Part shown: in pieces, positions 1 to 6,071 of the stretch
Position numbering within the stretch: position 1 is the stretch's first letter
Layout: every line of letters starts with the position of its first letter
Origin: Bradyrhizobiaceae bacterium
GTDB lineage: Bacteria; Pseudomonadota; Alphaproteobacteria; Rhizobiales; Xanthobacteraceae
Direction of reading: 5' to 3'
Assembly (NCBI GenBank): GCA_016793685.1
Contig: JAEULX010000180.1
Coordinates: forward strand, 1-6,071
DNA length: 6,071 nucleotides
Position numbers and translations under genes: made by a program
Notes under the pieces: model-generated
Seen by the model: the letters and a program-made list of their open reading frames with translations, nothing else
What the model was told of the DNA's origin: nothing
The model's database searches: none

Positions 1-1174
<1,174 letters not shown>

Positions 1175-1217
1175 TGGGCCCCCGGTCTGAGAATTTGTGT
1201 GAGAGTAAGCGCGCGGT

Positions 1218-1246
1218 GTCTTAACAGGACGCCGCCGTCCTTCCAA
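1218..1246 (-). promoter_or_regulatory. Candidate sigma-70-type promoter for eno
   Basis: On the minus strand, TTGGAA (1246-1241) and TAAGAC (1223-1218) are separated by exactly 17 bases. They match the -35 and -10 consensus at 4 of 6 and 3 of 6 positions. The -10 box lies about 44 bases before the eno ATG, a normal distance. The 128-bp gap must also hold the promoter for the divergent queF. On the plus strand only a weaker pair is visible (TTGTGT at 1195-1200 and TCTTAA at 1219-1224, 18-base spacer). These are pattern matches by eye and chance is a real alternative. Confidence 0.3.
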
Positions 1247-1302
1247 GCGCTGGCGGATGGACCCGCCGCAATCATTCGTTAGATTGACGACCGGAGCACT
1301 TC

Positions 1303-1761
1303 ATGGCGCGCAAATCCCGGCCCCCTCTGCTCGGCCGCCCGGCGGCCCTCCCCGCCTCGCCCGCGGCCGCGCAGCTCGACCGCGTGCCGAACCCGCATCC
1401 CGACACACCCTACGCGGCGCGCTTCACCTTCCCCGAATTCACCGCGCTGTGTCCGGTCACCGGGCAGCCGGACTTCGCGACCATCGTCATCGACTACGCC
1501 CCGCGCAGCTGGCTCGTCGAATCCAAGTCGTTGAAGCTTTATCTCAACAGCTTCCGTAATCACGCTGCATTTCATGAGGATTGTACCGTGAGCATCGGCA
1601 AGCGCCTGGTCGCCCTGCTCAAGCCGCGCTGGTTGCGGATCGGCGGCTATTTTCATCCCCGCGGCGGCATGCCGATCGACGTGTTTTTCGAAGCCGGCCG
1701 GCGCCCCGCCGGCGCATGGACGCCGGACCAGGGCGTTCCGCCCTATCGCGGGCGTGGTTGA
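1303..1761 (+). CDS. queF: NADPH-dependent 7-cyano-7-deazaguanine (preQ0) reductase, QueF type I
   Basis: QueF reduces the nitrile of preQ0 to the aminomethyl group of preQ1 with two NADPH, a late step in making queuosine for the tRNA wobble position. It is a cytoplasmic T-fold enzyme. The 152-residue length fits the short, single-domain (B. subtilis-like) type. After about 40 poorly conserved residues comes PEFTALCPVTGQPD (44-57), holding the nucleophile Cys50 that forms the thioimide and the proton donor Asp57. Next is the QueF motif ESKSLKLY (73-80) for NADPH binding, then FRNHAAFHED (84-93) with substrate-binding His91 and Glu92. The ATG at 1303 has GGAG at 1293-1296 with a 6-base spacer. 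The stop overlaps the GTG start of the downstream glycosylase, which suggests co-transcription. No other queuosine genes are in the window. Confidence 0.97.
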   Translation: MARKSRPPLLGRPAALPASPAAAQLDRVPNPHPDTPYAARFTFPEFTALCPVTGQPDFATIVIDYAPRSWLVESKSLKLYLNSFRNHAAFHEDCTVSIGKRLVALLKPRWLRIGGYFHPRGGMPIDVFFEAGRRPAGAWTPDQGVPPYRGRG

Positions 1762-2380
1762 GTCTCCGGTTGCGGAAATGCCCGGGCCCGCTTTGATCCG
1801 CCGCGGCTTTTTTGATCGCAGCGTGCATGAGGTCGCCCCTGAACTGATCGGAGCAACCTTCCTGTTCGAGGGGGTCGGCGGAATCATCGTCGAGGTCGAG
1901 GCCTATCACCACACCGATCCGGCGGCGCACAGCTATGCCGGGCGGACGGCGCGCAATGCGGTCATGTTCGGCCCGCCGGGATACGCCTACGTCTACCGGT
2001 CCTACGGCGTGCACTGGTGCGTGAACTTCGTCTGCGAGGCCGAGGGAAGCGCGAGCGCCGTGCTGATCCGTGCGCTTGCCCCGACGGCAGGGATTCCGCT
2101 CATGCGCCGCCGGCGCGGCCTCGCGGAGGAGCGCCTGCTGTGCTCCGGGCCGGGCCGGCTCTGTCAGGCGCTTGCCATCACGGACGCGCAAAACGGCTCG
2201 CCGCTCGATGCGCCGCCTTTCGTGTTGCGAAGAGCCGCGCGGCGCGAAGAGATCGCGGTCGGCCCGCGCATCGGCATCACCAAGGCGGCGGAGAAGCCGT
2301 GGCGCTACGGGCTGAAGGGGTCGCCCCATCTCAGCCGGCCGTTCCGGCCACGGCAGATCGCCGATCCTCCGCCCGGTTGA
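1754..2380 (+). CDS. mpg: 3-methyladenine DNA glycosylase, AAG/MPG family
   Basis: This monofunctional base-excision glycosylase removes alkylated purines such as 3-methyladenine, and related lesions, leaving an abasic site. The 208-residue frame has the family order: RGFFDRSVHEVAPELIG (17-33); IIVEVEAY (44-51) with Glu49 matching the water-activating Glu125 of human AAG and Tyr51 matching Tyr127; AAHS (57-60) with His59 matching His136; VYRSYGVHWCVN (80-91) with Tyr84 matching the intercalating Tyr162 and Asn91 matching Asn169; LIRALAP (104-110) with Arg106 matching Arg182; and LCSGPGRLCQALAIT (129-143). All key residues are present. The GTG at 1754 overlaps the queF stop by 8 bp; an ATG at 1778 (residue 9) is an alternative that loses no domain residues, and neither has a strong Shine-Dalgarno. 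Function is secure; the start is uncertain. Confidence 0.95.
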   Translation: MVESPVAEMPGPALIRRGFFDRSVHEVAPELIGATFLFEGVGGIIVEVEAYHHTDPAAHSYAGRTARNAVMFGPPGYAYVYRSYGVHWCVNFVCEAEGSASAVLIRALAPTAGIPLMRRRRGLAEERLLCSGPGRLCQALAITDAQNGSPLDAPPFVLRRAARREEIAVGPRIGITKAAEKPWRYGLKGSPHLSRPFRPRQIADPPPG

Positions 2381-2381
2381 T

Positions 2382-2428
2382 GCCTGCGAGGCTCGAGCCT
2401 GTCCCGCAGGCCAAACCCGCGTGCTTTT
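2382..2428 (+). terminator. Compound hairpin just after mpg, possible terminator
   Basis: Two bases after the glycosylase stop, GCCTGCG (2382-2388) pairs perfectly with CGCAGGC (2405-2411). The enclosed AGGCTCGAGCCT (2389-2400) is itself a perfect 12-bp palindrome. A run of four T follows at 2425-2428, 13 bases past the stem, which is farther than in a classical intrinsic terminator. The position fits the end of a queF-mpg transcript. The structure could instead stabilise the 3' end. Confidence 0.4.
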
Positions 2429-2532
2429 GTCGCAAATCGAAATCCGGGCCGGCGGCGTTGACCCAGTGACCCAAATTCGGGCGCCAATGGCTGTAAGACC
2501 GGTCGCGCTCCTGCCAGCTTTGGAGCAGGCGT

Positions 2533-2742
2533 ATGCGCAATACAGACGACATCCACGGCGCGGGACGCGCGTGCGTCGACTCGCAGGAATTGATCCAGCA
2601 GTCTTTTGTTCTGATCTCCGGCGCAAACGTCGCCTGGACCAGCCAGCGGCTTCAGATTGCCAAGACCAAGAACATGATCCGGAAGAGCCGCCGGCAAATC
2701 GCGCGCCTCAAGGCGAAATCGCTGGTCCGCGACACCGTTTGA
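2533..2742 (+). CDS. Possible small basic hypothetical protein (69 aa)
   Basis: I do not recognise a family. The frame has an ATG at 2533 with GGAG at 2522-2525 and a 7-base spacer, better than the Shine-Dalgarno of several certain genes here, and it sits alone in the gap between mpg and glnB. The N-terminus is hydrophilic (MRNTDDIHG). From about residue 17 it looks helical, with spaced hydrophobics (ELIQQSFVLISGAN). The C-terminal third is strongly basic (KTKNMIRKSRRQIARLKAK). There is no signal peptide, membrane segment or cysteine pattern. Small Ser/Leu/Arg-rich helical proteins of this sort are common in Bradyrhizobium-like genomes; that resemblance is an impression, not a family match. 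A short hairpin follows the stop. Overlapping minus-strand frames look like shadows. It may be real or a chance frame. Confidence 0.42.
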   Translation: MRNTDDIHGAGRACVDSQELIQQSFVLISGANVAWTSQRLQIAKTKNMIRKSRRQIARLKAKSLVRDTV

Positions 2743-2749
2743 TCGGCGG

Positions 2750-2768
2750 GCCCCGCGCGTCGCGGGGC
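2750..2768. repeat. GC-rich perfect hairpin after the small reading frame
   Basis: GCCCCGCG (2750-2757) pairs perfectly with CGCGGGGC (2761-2768) around the 3-base loop CGT, starting 8 bases after the stop of the possible small gene. No T-run follows on the plus strand, so it is not a canonical terminator. It could act as a 3'-end stabiliser or a weak transcription pause. Confidence 0.4.
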
Positions 2769-2776
2769 GGCGTATC

Positions 2777-2795
2777 CCCTTCACGTCCCTTCACG
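2777..2795. repeat. Short tandem direct repeat CCCTTCACG x2
   Basis: CCCTTCACG occurs at 2777-2785 and again at 2787-2795, separated by one T, giving a 10-bp period close to a DNA helical turn. It lies between the possible small gene and the 3' end of glnB. No known site type is recognised, and it may be chance. Confidence 0.35.
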
Positions 2796-2830
2796 CGCCG
2801 ACATTTGCGTCGCCAACAGAGTGCGCCGCC

Positions 2831-2881
2831 AAGAAATTGCGCCGCCGAGAGGGTGCCGCGTCGTCCGCGGCGCCCTCGGCG
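2831..2881 (-). terminator. Strong hairpin immediately downstream of glnB, probable intrinsic terminator
   Basis: On the minus strand, 8 bases beyond the glnB stop, a long stem forms. Positions 2866-2875 pair with 2851-2860 (10 bp including one G-T) around the 5-base loop 2861-2865. The stem continues with 2876-2881 pairing with 2843-2848 (6 bp) across a 2-base bulge at 2849-2850. Beyond the stem the minus strand reads GCGCAATTTCTT, moderately T-rich. This would end the glnB transcript as a single-gene unit, in line with the absence of amtB downstream. The imperfect T-tract keeps confidence moderate. Confidence 0.55.
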
Positions 2882-2888
2882 CAGTCGC

Positions 2889-3227
2889 TCACAGAGCGTC
2901 CTGGTCGCTTTCCCCGGTGCGAATGCGGATCGCGTGCTCGATCGAGGTGACGAAAATCTTGCCGTCGCCGATCTGGCCGGTCTTCGCTGCTTTTCTGATC
3001 GTTTCGATGACGCGCTCGACCTGGTCCTCCTGGACGGCGATGTCCACACGGACTTTGGGGAGAAAATCGACGTTGTACTCGGCGCCGCGATAGATCTCCT
3101 TGTGACCCCTCTGGCGTCCGTAGCCTTTGACCTCGGCAACGGTCATGCCATGGACGCCGATTGCGTTCAGCGCATCCCGGACCTCGTCGAGCTTGAATGG
3201 TTTAATGACGGCAGTAACAAACTTCAT
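2889..3227 (-). CDS. glnB: PII-family nitrogen regulatory protein (GlnB/GlnK)
   Basis: PII proteins are cytoplasmic trimers that sense 2-oxoglutarate and ATP/ADP and, through their T-loop, control targets such as adenylyltransferase GlnE, NtrB and AmtB. The 112-residue length is typical. Visible are IKPFKLDEVRDAL (8-20), a complete T-loop GRQRGHKEIYRGAEYNVDFLPK (37-58) with the uridylylation residue Tyr51, the B-loop TGQIGDGKIF (83-92) with nucleotide-binding Gly87, Asp88, Gly89 and Lys90, and C-loop Arg101 and Arg103. Subtype is ambiguous: Asp54 is GlnB-like, while MKFVTAVIKPF and the DAL ending resemble GlnK. Lys43 replaces the usual Thr or Ala in GHTE/GHAE. The ATG at 3227-3225 has AGGGGG with a 5-base spacer. 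Neither amtB nor glnA is adjacent, and a hairpin follows the stop. The family is certain; the gene symbol is a compromise between glnB and glnK. Confidence 0.95.
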   Translation of the reverse strand: MKFVTAVIKPFKLDEVRDALNAIGVHGMTVAEVKGYGRQRGHKEIYRGAEYNVDFLPKVRVDIAVQEDQVERVIETIRKAAKTGQIGDGKIFVTSIEHAIRIRTGESDQDAL

Positions 3228-3546
3228 TGCAGCCCCCTATTGGAACGGCCCCGGCGGACCCCGGGAAGGAAATGCAGTGCGCGAAGCGCGGAAAAGATTG
3301 GTTTAGGCCTTGTGCAGGACGCACAAGATACCGGCGCTCAGACCGGAATTTAAGCGGTTAATTTTTTCGCGGATGCGTCGCCTGTGAGCAAGCCGCGCAA
3401 CGGCCTCATATCGCGAGCGATTCACGCGGCGTCAATCGGGCGTCACGTCGCGGCCCTTCGCGCGATGCGCGTGCAGGTCGGCCACCTCCACCGATTGCCT
3501 CTTTGCGGGAAGCGCGCGAGTCTGTAGGAGCCCTGCGAGACAATCG
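3228..3546. promoter_or_regulatory. Divergent intergenic region between glnB and recG
   Basis: These 319 bases separate two genes read in opposite directions, so they should contain both promoters. The part nearest recG (about 3365-3546) is GC-rich and the middle (about 3290-3367) has more A/T, including TTAA-GCGG-TTAA followed by a T-run up to 3367. I found no convincing -24/-12 (sigma-54) or -35/-10 pair on either strand. The clearest structured element is the inverted repeat at 3309-3327. No open frame here looks like a gene. Confidence 0.6.
3309..3327. promoter_or_regulatory. Perfect 7-5-7 inverted repeat, candidate operator
   Basis: CTTGTGC (3309-3315) and GCACAAG (3321-3327) are exact reverse complements around the 5-base spacer AGGAC. 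The centre lies about 91 bases upstream of the glnB start and about 229 bases upstream of recG. Size and symmetry suit a dimeric helix-turn-helix regulator. It resembles NtrC sites (TGCACC-N5-GGTGCA) only in its 5-base spacer; the arms differ. The binding protein is unknown. Confidence 0.4.
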
Positions 3547-5652
3547 ATGCGCCCGGCTGTTCTCAATCCCCTGTTTGCTTCGATAACGGCGCTGCCCGGC
3601 GTCGGGCCCAAGGTCGAGAAACTGTTCCGCCGGATCGTCGGCCGCGACCGCGACGATGTTCCGCGGGTGATCGACCTCCTGTTCCATATGCCGACGGGAT
3701 CGATCGATCGCCGGGCGCGGCCCAGACTGCGCGACGTCGTGCCGGGAACCGTGGCGACGGTGGCGGTGACCGTGGAGCGCCATCGCGTTCCGCCGCCGGG
3801 TCGCTCGCGCGCGCCCTACCTGATCTACGCCAGCGACGGAACCGGCGATCTCGTCATCGCCTATTTCAACGCCCGCCGGGACTATCTGGAGAAACTTCTG
3901 CCAGTCGGAGCAAGGCGTTACGTGTCCGGCACGGTTGCGCTCTACGACGGCATGCTGCAGATGGCGCACCCCGACCGCGTCGTCGCCGAATCCGAACTGG
4001 AGACGCTGCCGCTGATCGAGCCGGTCTACCCGCTGACCGAGGGTCTGACGGCGAATCAGGTCCGTCGCGCCATCGAAGCGGCGCTGACCAAGCTTCCGGC
4101 GCCGCCGGAATGGCAGGATGCAGCCTTTCTCGCACGCTCGGGCTTTCCCTCCTTCGGCGCGGCGCTGCAGCGCGTTCACCGGCCCGCTGAACCGGGCGAC
4201 GTGCTGGCCGGTTCGCCGGCCTGGTCGCGGCTCGCCTACGACGAGTTCCTTGCGGGCCAGCTTGCGCTGATGCTGGTGCGCGCGCATATGCGGCGCGCGA
4301 GCGGCAGATGCACCGAGGGCGACGGACGGCTGCGTGCGCGCATCGTCGCCGCCCTCCCCTACACGCTGACGCCCTCGCAATCGCGCGCGCTCGGCGACAT
4401 CGCGGCCGATCTCGCCGGGCCCGAGCGCATGTTGCGGCTGCTGCAAGGCGATGTCGGCTCGGGCAAGACGGTGGTCGCGCTCCTCGCTTGCGCCGCGGCG
4501 ATCGAGGCGGGCCGGCAGGCCGCAGTGATGGCGCCGACCGAAATCCTCGCCCGGCAGCATCTCAAGACGATCGCGCCGCTCGCGGAGGCAACCGGCATTC
4601 GCTTCGGGGTCCTCACCGGGCGCGAGCGCGGGCGTGAACGCGCCGACACCCTCGACAAGCTGGCGCGCGGCGAGATCGATCTGCTCGTCGGCACCCATGC
4701 GCTGTTCCAGGCGGAGGTCGCCTTCAGCGATCTCGCGCTCGCCGTGGTCGACGAGCAGCACCGGTTCGGCGTGCATCAGCGCCTCGCGCTCGCGCAGAAG
4801 GGGCGCGCGGTGGACGTGCTGGTGATGACGGCGACGCCCATCCCGCGCACGCTCGTGCTCACCTATTTCGGCGACATGGACGTGTCCGAGCTGCGCGAGA
4901 AGCCGGCCGGCCGCAAGCCGATCGACACCCGCGCCATCCCGCTCGAGCGCCTCGACGATGTGATCGCCGCCGTCGGGCGCGCGCTCGGCGAGGGCCGGCG
5001 CATCTATTGGGTGTGCCCGCTGGTGGAGGAGTCGGAGACGACGGACCTCGCCGCGGCCGAAGCGCGCTTCCGCGCGCTCAAGCAGATATTCGGCGACGCC
5101 GCCGATCTCGTCCACGGCCGGATGAAGGGCGCGGAGAAGGACAAGGCGATGGCGCGCTTCGCTGCGGGCGAGACGGGGCTGCTCGTCGCCACCACGGTGA
5201 TCGAGGTCGGCGTCGACGTGCCCGAGGCGAGCGTGATGGTGATCGAGCACGCCGAGCGGTTCGGGCTTGCGCAGTTGCACCAGTTGCGCGGGCGCATCGG
5301 GCGCGGCGCTGCGCGCTCGACCTGCCTCCTTCTCTACAAGGCGCCGCTCGGCGAGGCGGCCAAGGCGCGGCTCGCCATCATGCGCGAGACCGAGGACGGC
5401 TTCCGCATCGCCGAGGAGGATCTGAAGCTGCGCGGCGAAGGCGATGTGCTCGGCACACGCCAGAGCGGCATGCCGGGATTTCGCGTCGCCCGCATCGAGG
5501 CGCACGGCGCGTTGCTGCAGACCGCGCGCGACGATGCCGCGCTCATCCTTGCGCGCGACCCTGAGCTGAAATCGCCGCGCGGCGAGGCGCTGCGCACCCT
5601 GCTCTACCTGTTCGAGCGGGACGAAGCGGTACGGCTGCTGCGGGCGGGGTGA
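3547..5652 (+). CDS. recG: ATP-dependent DNA helicase RecG
   Basis: RecG is a monomeric superfamily-2 double-stranded DNA translocase that regresses stalled replication forks and branch-migrates Holliday junctions. At 701 residues it is full length (E. coli about 693). In order: an N-terminal helical part with ALPGVGPK (15-22); the OB-fold wedge domain that splits the fork (about 60-150); helicase domain 1 with TPSQ (275-278), Walker A GDVGSGKT (301-308, Lys307), APTEILARQH (329-338), GTHALF (382-387), Walker B DEQH (402-405) and TATPIPRT (428-435); helicase domain 2 with VHGRMKG (522-528), ATTVIEVGVDVP (548-559) and QLRGRIGRG (579-587); then the TRG translocation region with IAEEDLKLRGEGDVLGTRQSG (621-641). 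The start MRPAVLNPLF suits alphaproteobacterial RecG. The ribosome site is weak: AGGAG at 3526-3530 is 16 bases away and GCGAGA at 3535-3540 is nearer. It appears to be transcribed alone. Confidence 0.98.
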   Translation: MRPAVLNPLFASITALPGVGPKVEKLFRRIVGRDRDDVPRVIDLLFHMPTGSIDRRARPRLRDVVPGTVATVAVTVERHRVPPPGRSRAPYLIYASDGTGDLVIAYFNARRDYLEKLLPVGARRYVSGTVALYDGMLQMAHPDRVVAESELETLPLIEPVYPLTEGLTANQVRRAIEAALTKLPAPPEWQDAAFLARSGFPSFGAALQRVHRPAEPGDVLAGSPAWSRLAYDEFLAGQLALMLVRAHMRRASGRCTEGDGRLRARIVAALPYTLTPSQSRALGDIAADLAGPERMLRLLQGDVGSGKTVVALLACAAAIEAGRQAAVMAPTEILARQHLKTIAPLAEATGIRFGVLTGRERGRERADTLDKLARGEIDLLVGTHALFQAEVAFSDLALAVVDEQHRFGVHQRLALAQKGRAVDVLVMTATPIPRTLVLTYFGDMDVSELREKPAGRKPIDTRAIPLERLDDVIAAVGRALGEGRRIYWVCPLVEESETTDLAAAEARFRALKQIFGDAADLVHGRMKGAEKDKAMARFAAGETGLLVATTVIEVGVDVPEASVMVIEHAERFGLAQLHQLRGRIGRGAARSTCLLLYKAPLGEAAKARLAIMRETEDGFRIAEEDLKLRGEGDVLGTRQSGMPGFRVARIEAHGALLQTARDDAALILARDPELKSPRGEALRTLLYLFERDEAVRLLRAG

Positions 5653-5661
5653 CCGCCTCTG

Positions 5662-5686
5662 GTCGCTGCTGCGAGCGGCAGCCGAC
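5662..5686 (+). terminator. Hairpin downstream of recG, weak terminator candidate
   Basis: Ten bases after the recG stop, 5665-5671 pairs with 5676-5682 (7 bp including one G-T) around the loop CGAG. A further 3 bp (5662-5664 with 5684-5686) pair across a one-base bulge at 5683. No T-run follows, so it may be a 3'-end stabiliser or a Rho-assisted stop rather than an intrinsic terminator. Confidence 0.3.
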
Positions 5687-5847
5687 GGAGTTCACCTGCT
5701 GTCCTGGAGCGATCCGAATCCCGCTAGCGCCGCGCGTTCTTTGGTCGGTAAACGGAGATGCAATTGGTTTGGGCCTGCAACAGCAGCTATCGCAGTAGAT
5801 ATTCCAATATTAATGAAAAGGGTGAGTGATCTTCTGGCGCCATCTAT

Positions 5848-6045
5848 TCACAAGCGCTCACGAAGCTCTCTCCACTGCCGTAACATTTTCATGGTCCGGA
5901 CTGCGGGCGCTTCTGGACAGTAACTGCGCGAGTTACTCGAACCGAAGTCGCTCAGTTCAAGATCCACGTTGCATTTGCCATGCGCTTCGCCGTCCGCGTA
6001 GCGCATGCGGTGCCTTAACAAATCCGAACTGTCGGTCAGCCACAT
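5848..6045 (-). CDS. Doubtful small reading frame (65 aa), unrecognised
   Basis: A minus-strand frame begins with ATG at 6045-6043, after a G-rich stretch ending GGTAGGCGCG that could serve weakly for ribosome binding. It ends with TGA at 5850-5848. The product starts MWLTDSSDLLRHRMRYADGE and ends RTMKMLRQWRELRERL, with two cysteines and no membrane segment; the C-terminus could form a basic helix. I recognise no family. Counting by eye, about two thirds of third codon positions are G or C (44 of 65), clearly below the bias of the certain genes here. Two perfect inverted repeats lie inside it, which argues for a structured or non-coding role. A chance frame is the more likely explanation. Confidence 0.2.
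   Translation of the reverse strand: MWLTDSSDLLRHRMRYADGEAHGKCNVDLELSDFGSSNSRSYCPEAPAVRTMKMLRQWRELRERL
5919..5937. repeat. Perfect 7-5-7 inverted repeat
   Basis: AGTAACT (5919-5925) and AGTTACT (5931-5937) are exact reverse complements around GCGCG. As RNA this gives a 7-bp stem with a 5-base loop. It could also be a protein-binding palindrome. The partner is unknown. Confidence 0.5.
5979..6007. repeat. Perfect 8-bp inverted repeat with 13-base loop
   Basis: CATGCGCT (5979-5986) and AGCGCATG (6000-6007) are exact reverse complements separated by 13 bases. A shorter stem, CCGA-ACTG-TCGG (6023-6034), lies close by. Together with the repeat at 5919-5937 this makes a cluster of possible stem-loops over about 115 bases. 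Confidence 0.5.
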
Positions 6046-6071
6046 CGCGCCTACCCCCCCGCGGATGCTAC

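Larger units (their letters stand above)
5653..6071. other. Tail without a recognisable gene, partly low G+C, rich in inverted repeats
   Basis: No known protein, tRNA or rRNA is visible in these 419 bases. Base composition shifts: 5741-5830 has 39 G+C of 90 (43%), against 43 of 60 (72%) in recG at 5041-5100. The AT-rich island includes ATATT-CC-AATAT at 5799-5810. Perfect inverted repeats lie at 5919-5937 and 5979-6007, and a run of seven C is at 6054-6060. One doubtful minus-strand frame (5848-6045) overlaps both repeats. The stretch could be ordinary intergenic sequence, decayed DNA, an unrecognised non-coding RNA, or the edge of transferred DNA. Confidence 0.6.

Noticed and set aside
1175..1302. 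preQ1 riboswitch before queF
   Set aside because: The leader lacks the conserved hairpin and A-rich tail of preQ1-I, and nothing resembles other preQ1 classes. Only a 6-bp stem at 1226-1241 is present.
1619..2626. Open frame of 335 codons on the minus strand over queF and mpg
   Set aside because: It lies antisense to two genes with intact catalytic motifs, and its Arg-rich composition is typical of a shadow frame.
2421..3353. Open frame of 310 codons on the plus strand across glnB
   Set aside because: It is antisense to a complete PII gene and overlaps the better-supported small frame. No domain or ribosome site is visible.
3228..3420. Sigma-54 promoter for glnB
   Set aside because: GG-N10-GC spacing occurs on the minus strand only far upstream and without the surrounding TGGCAC and TTGC bases. 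No convincing -24/-12 element was found.
3406..5505. Open frame of 699 codons on the minus strand, antisense to recG
   Set aside because: It is the shadow of a GC-rich gene with strong third-position G/C bias. The translation is Arg/Ala/His/Asp-rich and low in complexity with no family motifs, while the plus strand carries every RecG motif.
5741..5923. 60-codon plus-strand frame in the tail
   Set aside because: It depends on a TTG start without a Shine-Dalgarno and has no recognisable features.
5940..5970. tRNA T-loop-like TTCAAGA and, on the other strand, TTCGAGT
   Set aside because: The flanking bases do not form a 5-bp T-stem, and no acceptor, anticodon or D arm can be drawn around them.

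Overview
The window looks like chromosomal DNA from an alphaproteobacterium, most likely of the order Hyphomicrobiales (Rhizobiales). This is inferred from the strong G/C preference at third codon positions, the style of the RecG N-terminus and PII protein, and the gene types. No marker here fixes the genus.

Layout: (1) 1-1174, minus strand: enolase (eno), cut by the left edge so its last ~35 residues are missing. (2) 1175-1302: a short divergent promoter region. (3) 1303-2380, plus strand: a probable two-gene unit, queF (preQ0 reductase of queuosine biosynthesis) and an AAG/MPG-family 3-methyladenine DNA glycosylase. If the GTG start is right they overlap by 8 bp. A compound hairpin follows the second stop. 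(4) 2533-2742, plus strand: a possible 69-codon basic small protein. (5) 2889-3227, minus strand: a PII signal-transduction protein (GlnB/GlnK) with a strong hairpin just past its stop, and neither amtB nor glnA beside it. (6) 3228-3546: a 319-bp divergent intergenic region with a perfect 7-5-7 inverted repeat. (7) 3547-5652, plus strand: full-length recG helicase. (8) 5653-6071: a tail with no recognisable gene. Part of it is much poorer in G+C (39 of 90 bases in 5741-5830), and it carries several inverted repeats and at most one doubtful 65-codon reading frame.

The genes do not form one pathway. They are housekeeping functions side by side: glycolysis, tRNA modification, base-excision repair, nitrogen/carbon signalling, and replication-fork and recombination repair. 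I see no mobile element, CRISPR array, rRNA or tRNA, and no evidence of a new multi-gene system. The points most worth a second look are the stand-alone PII gene with its terminator and palindrome, the queF-glycosylase coupling, and the structured low-GC tail.
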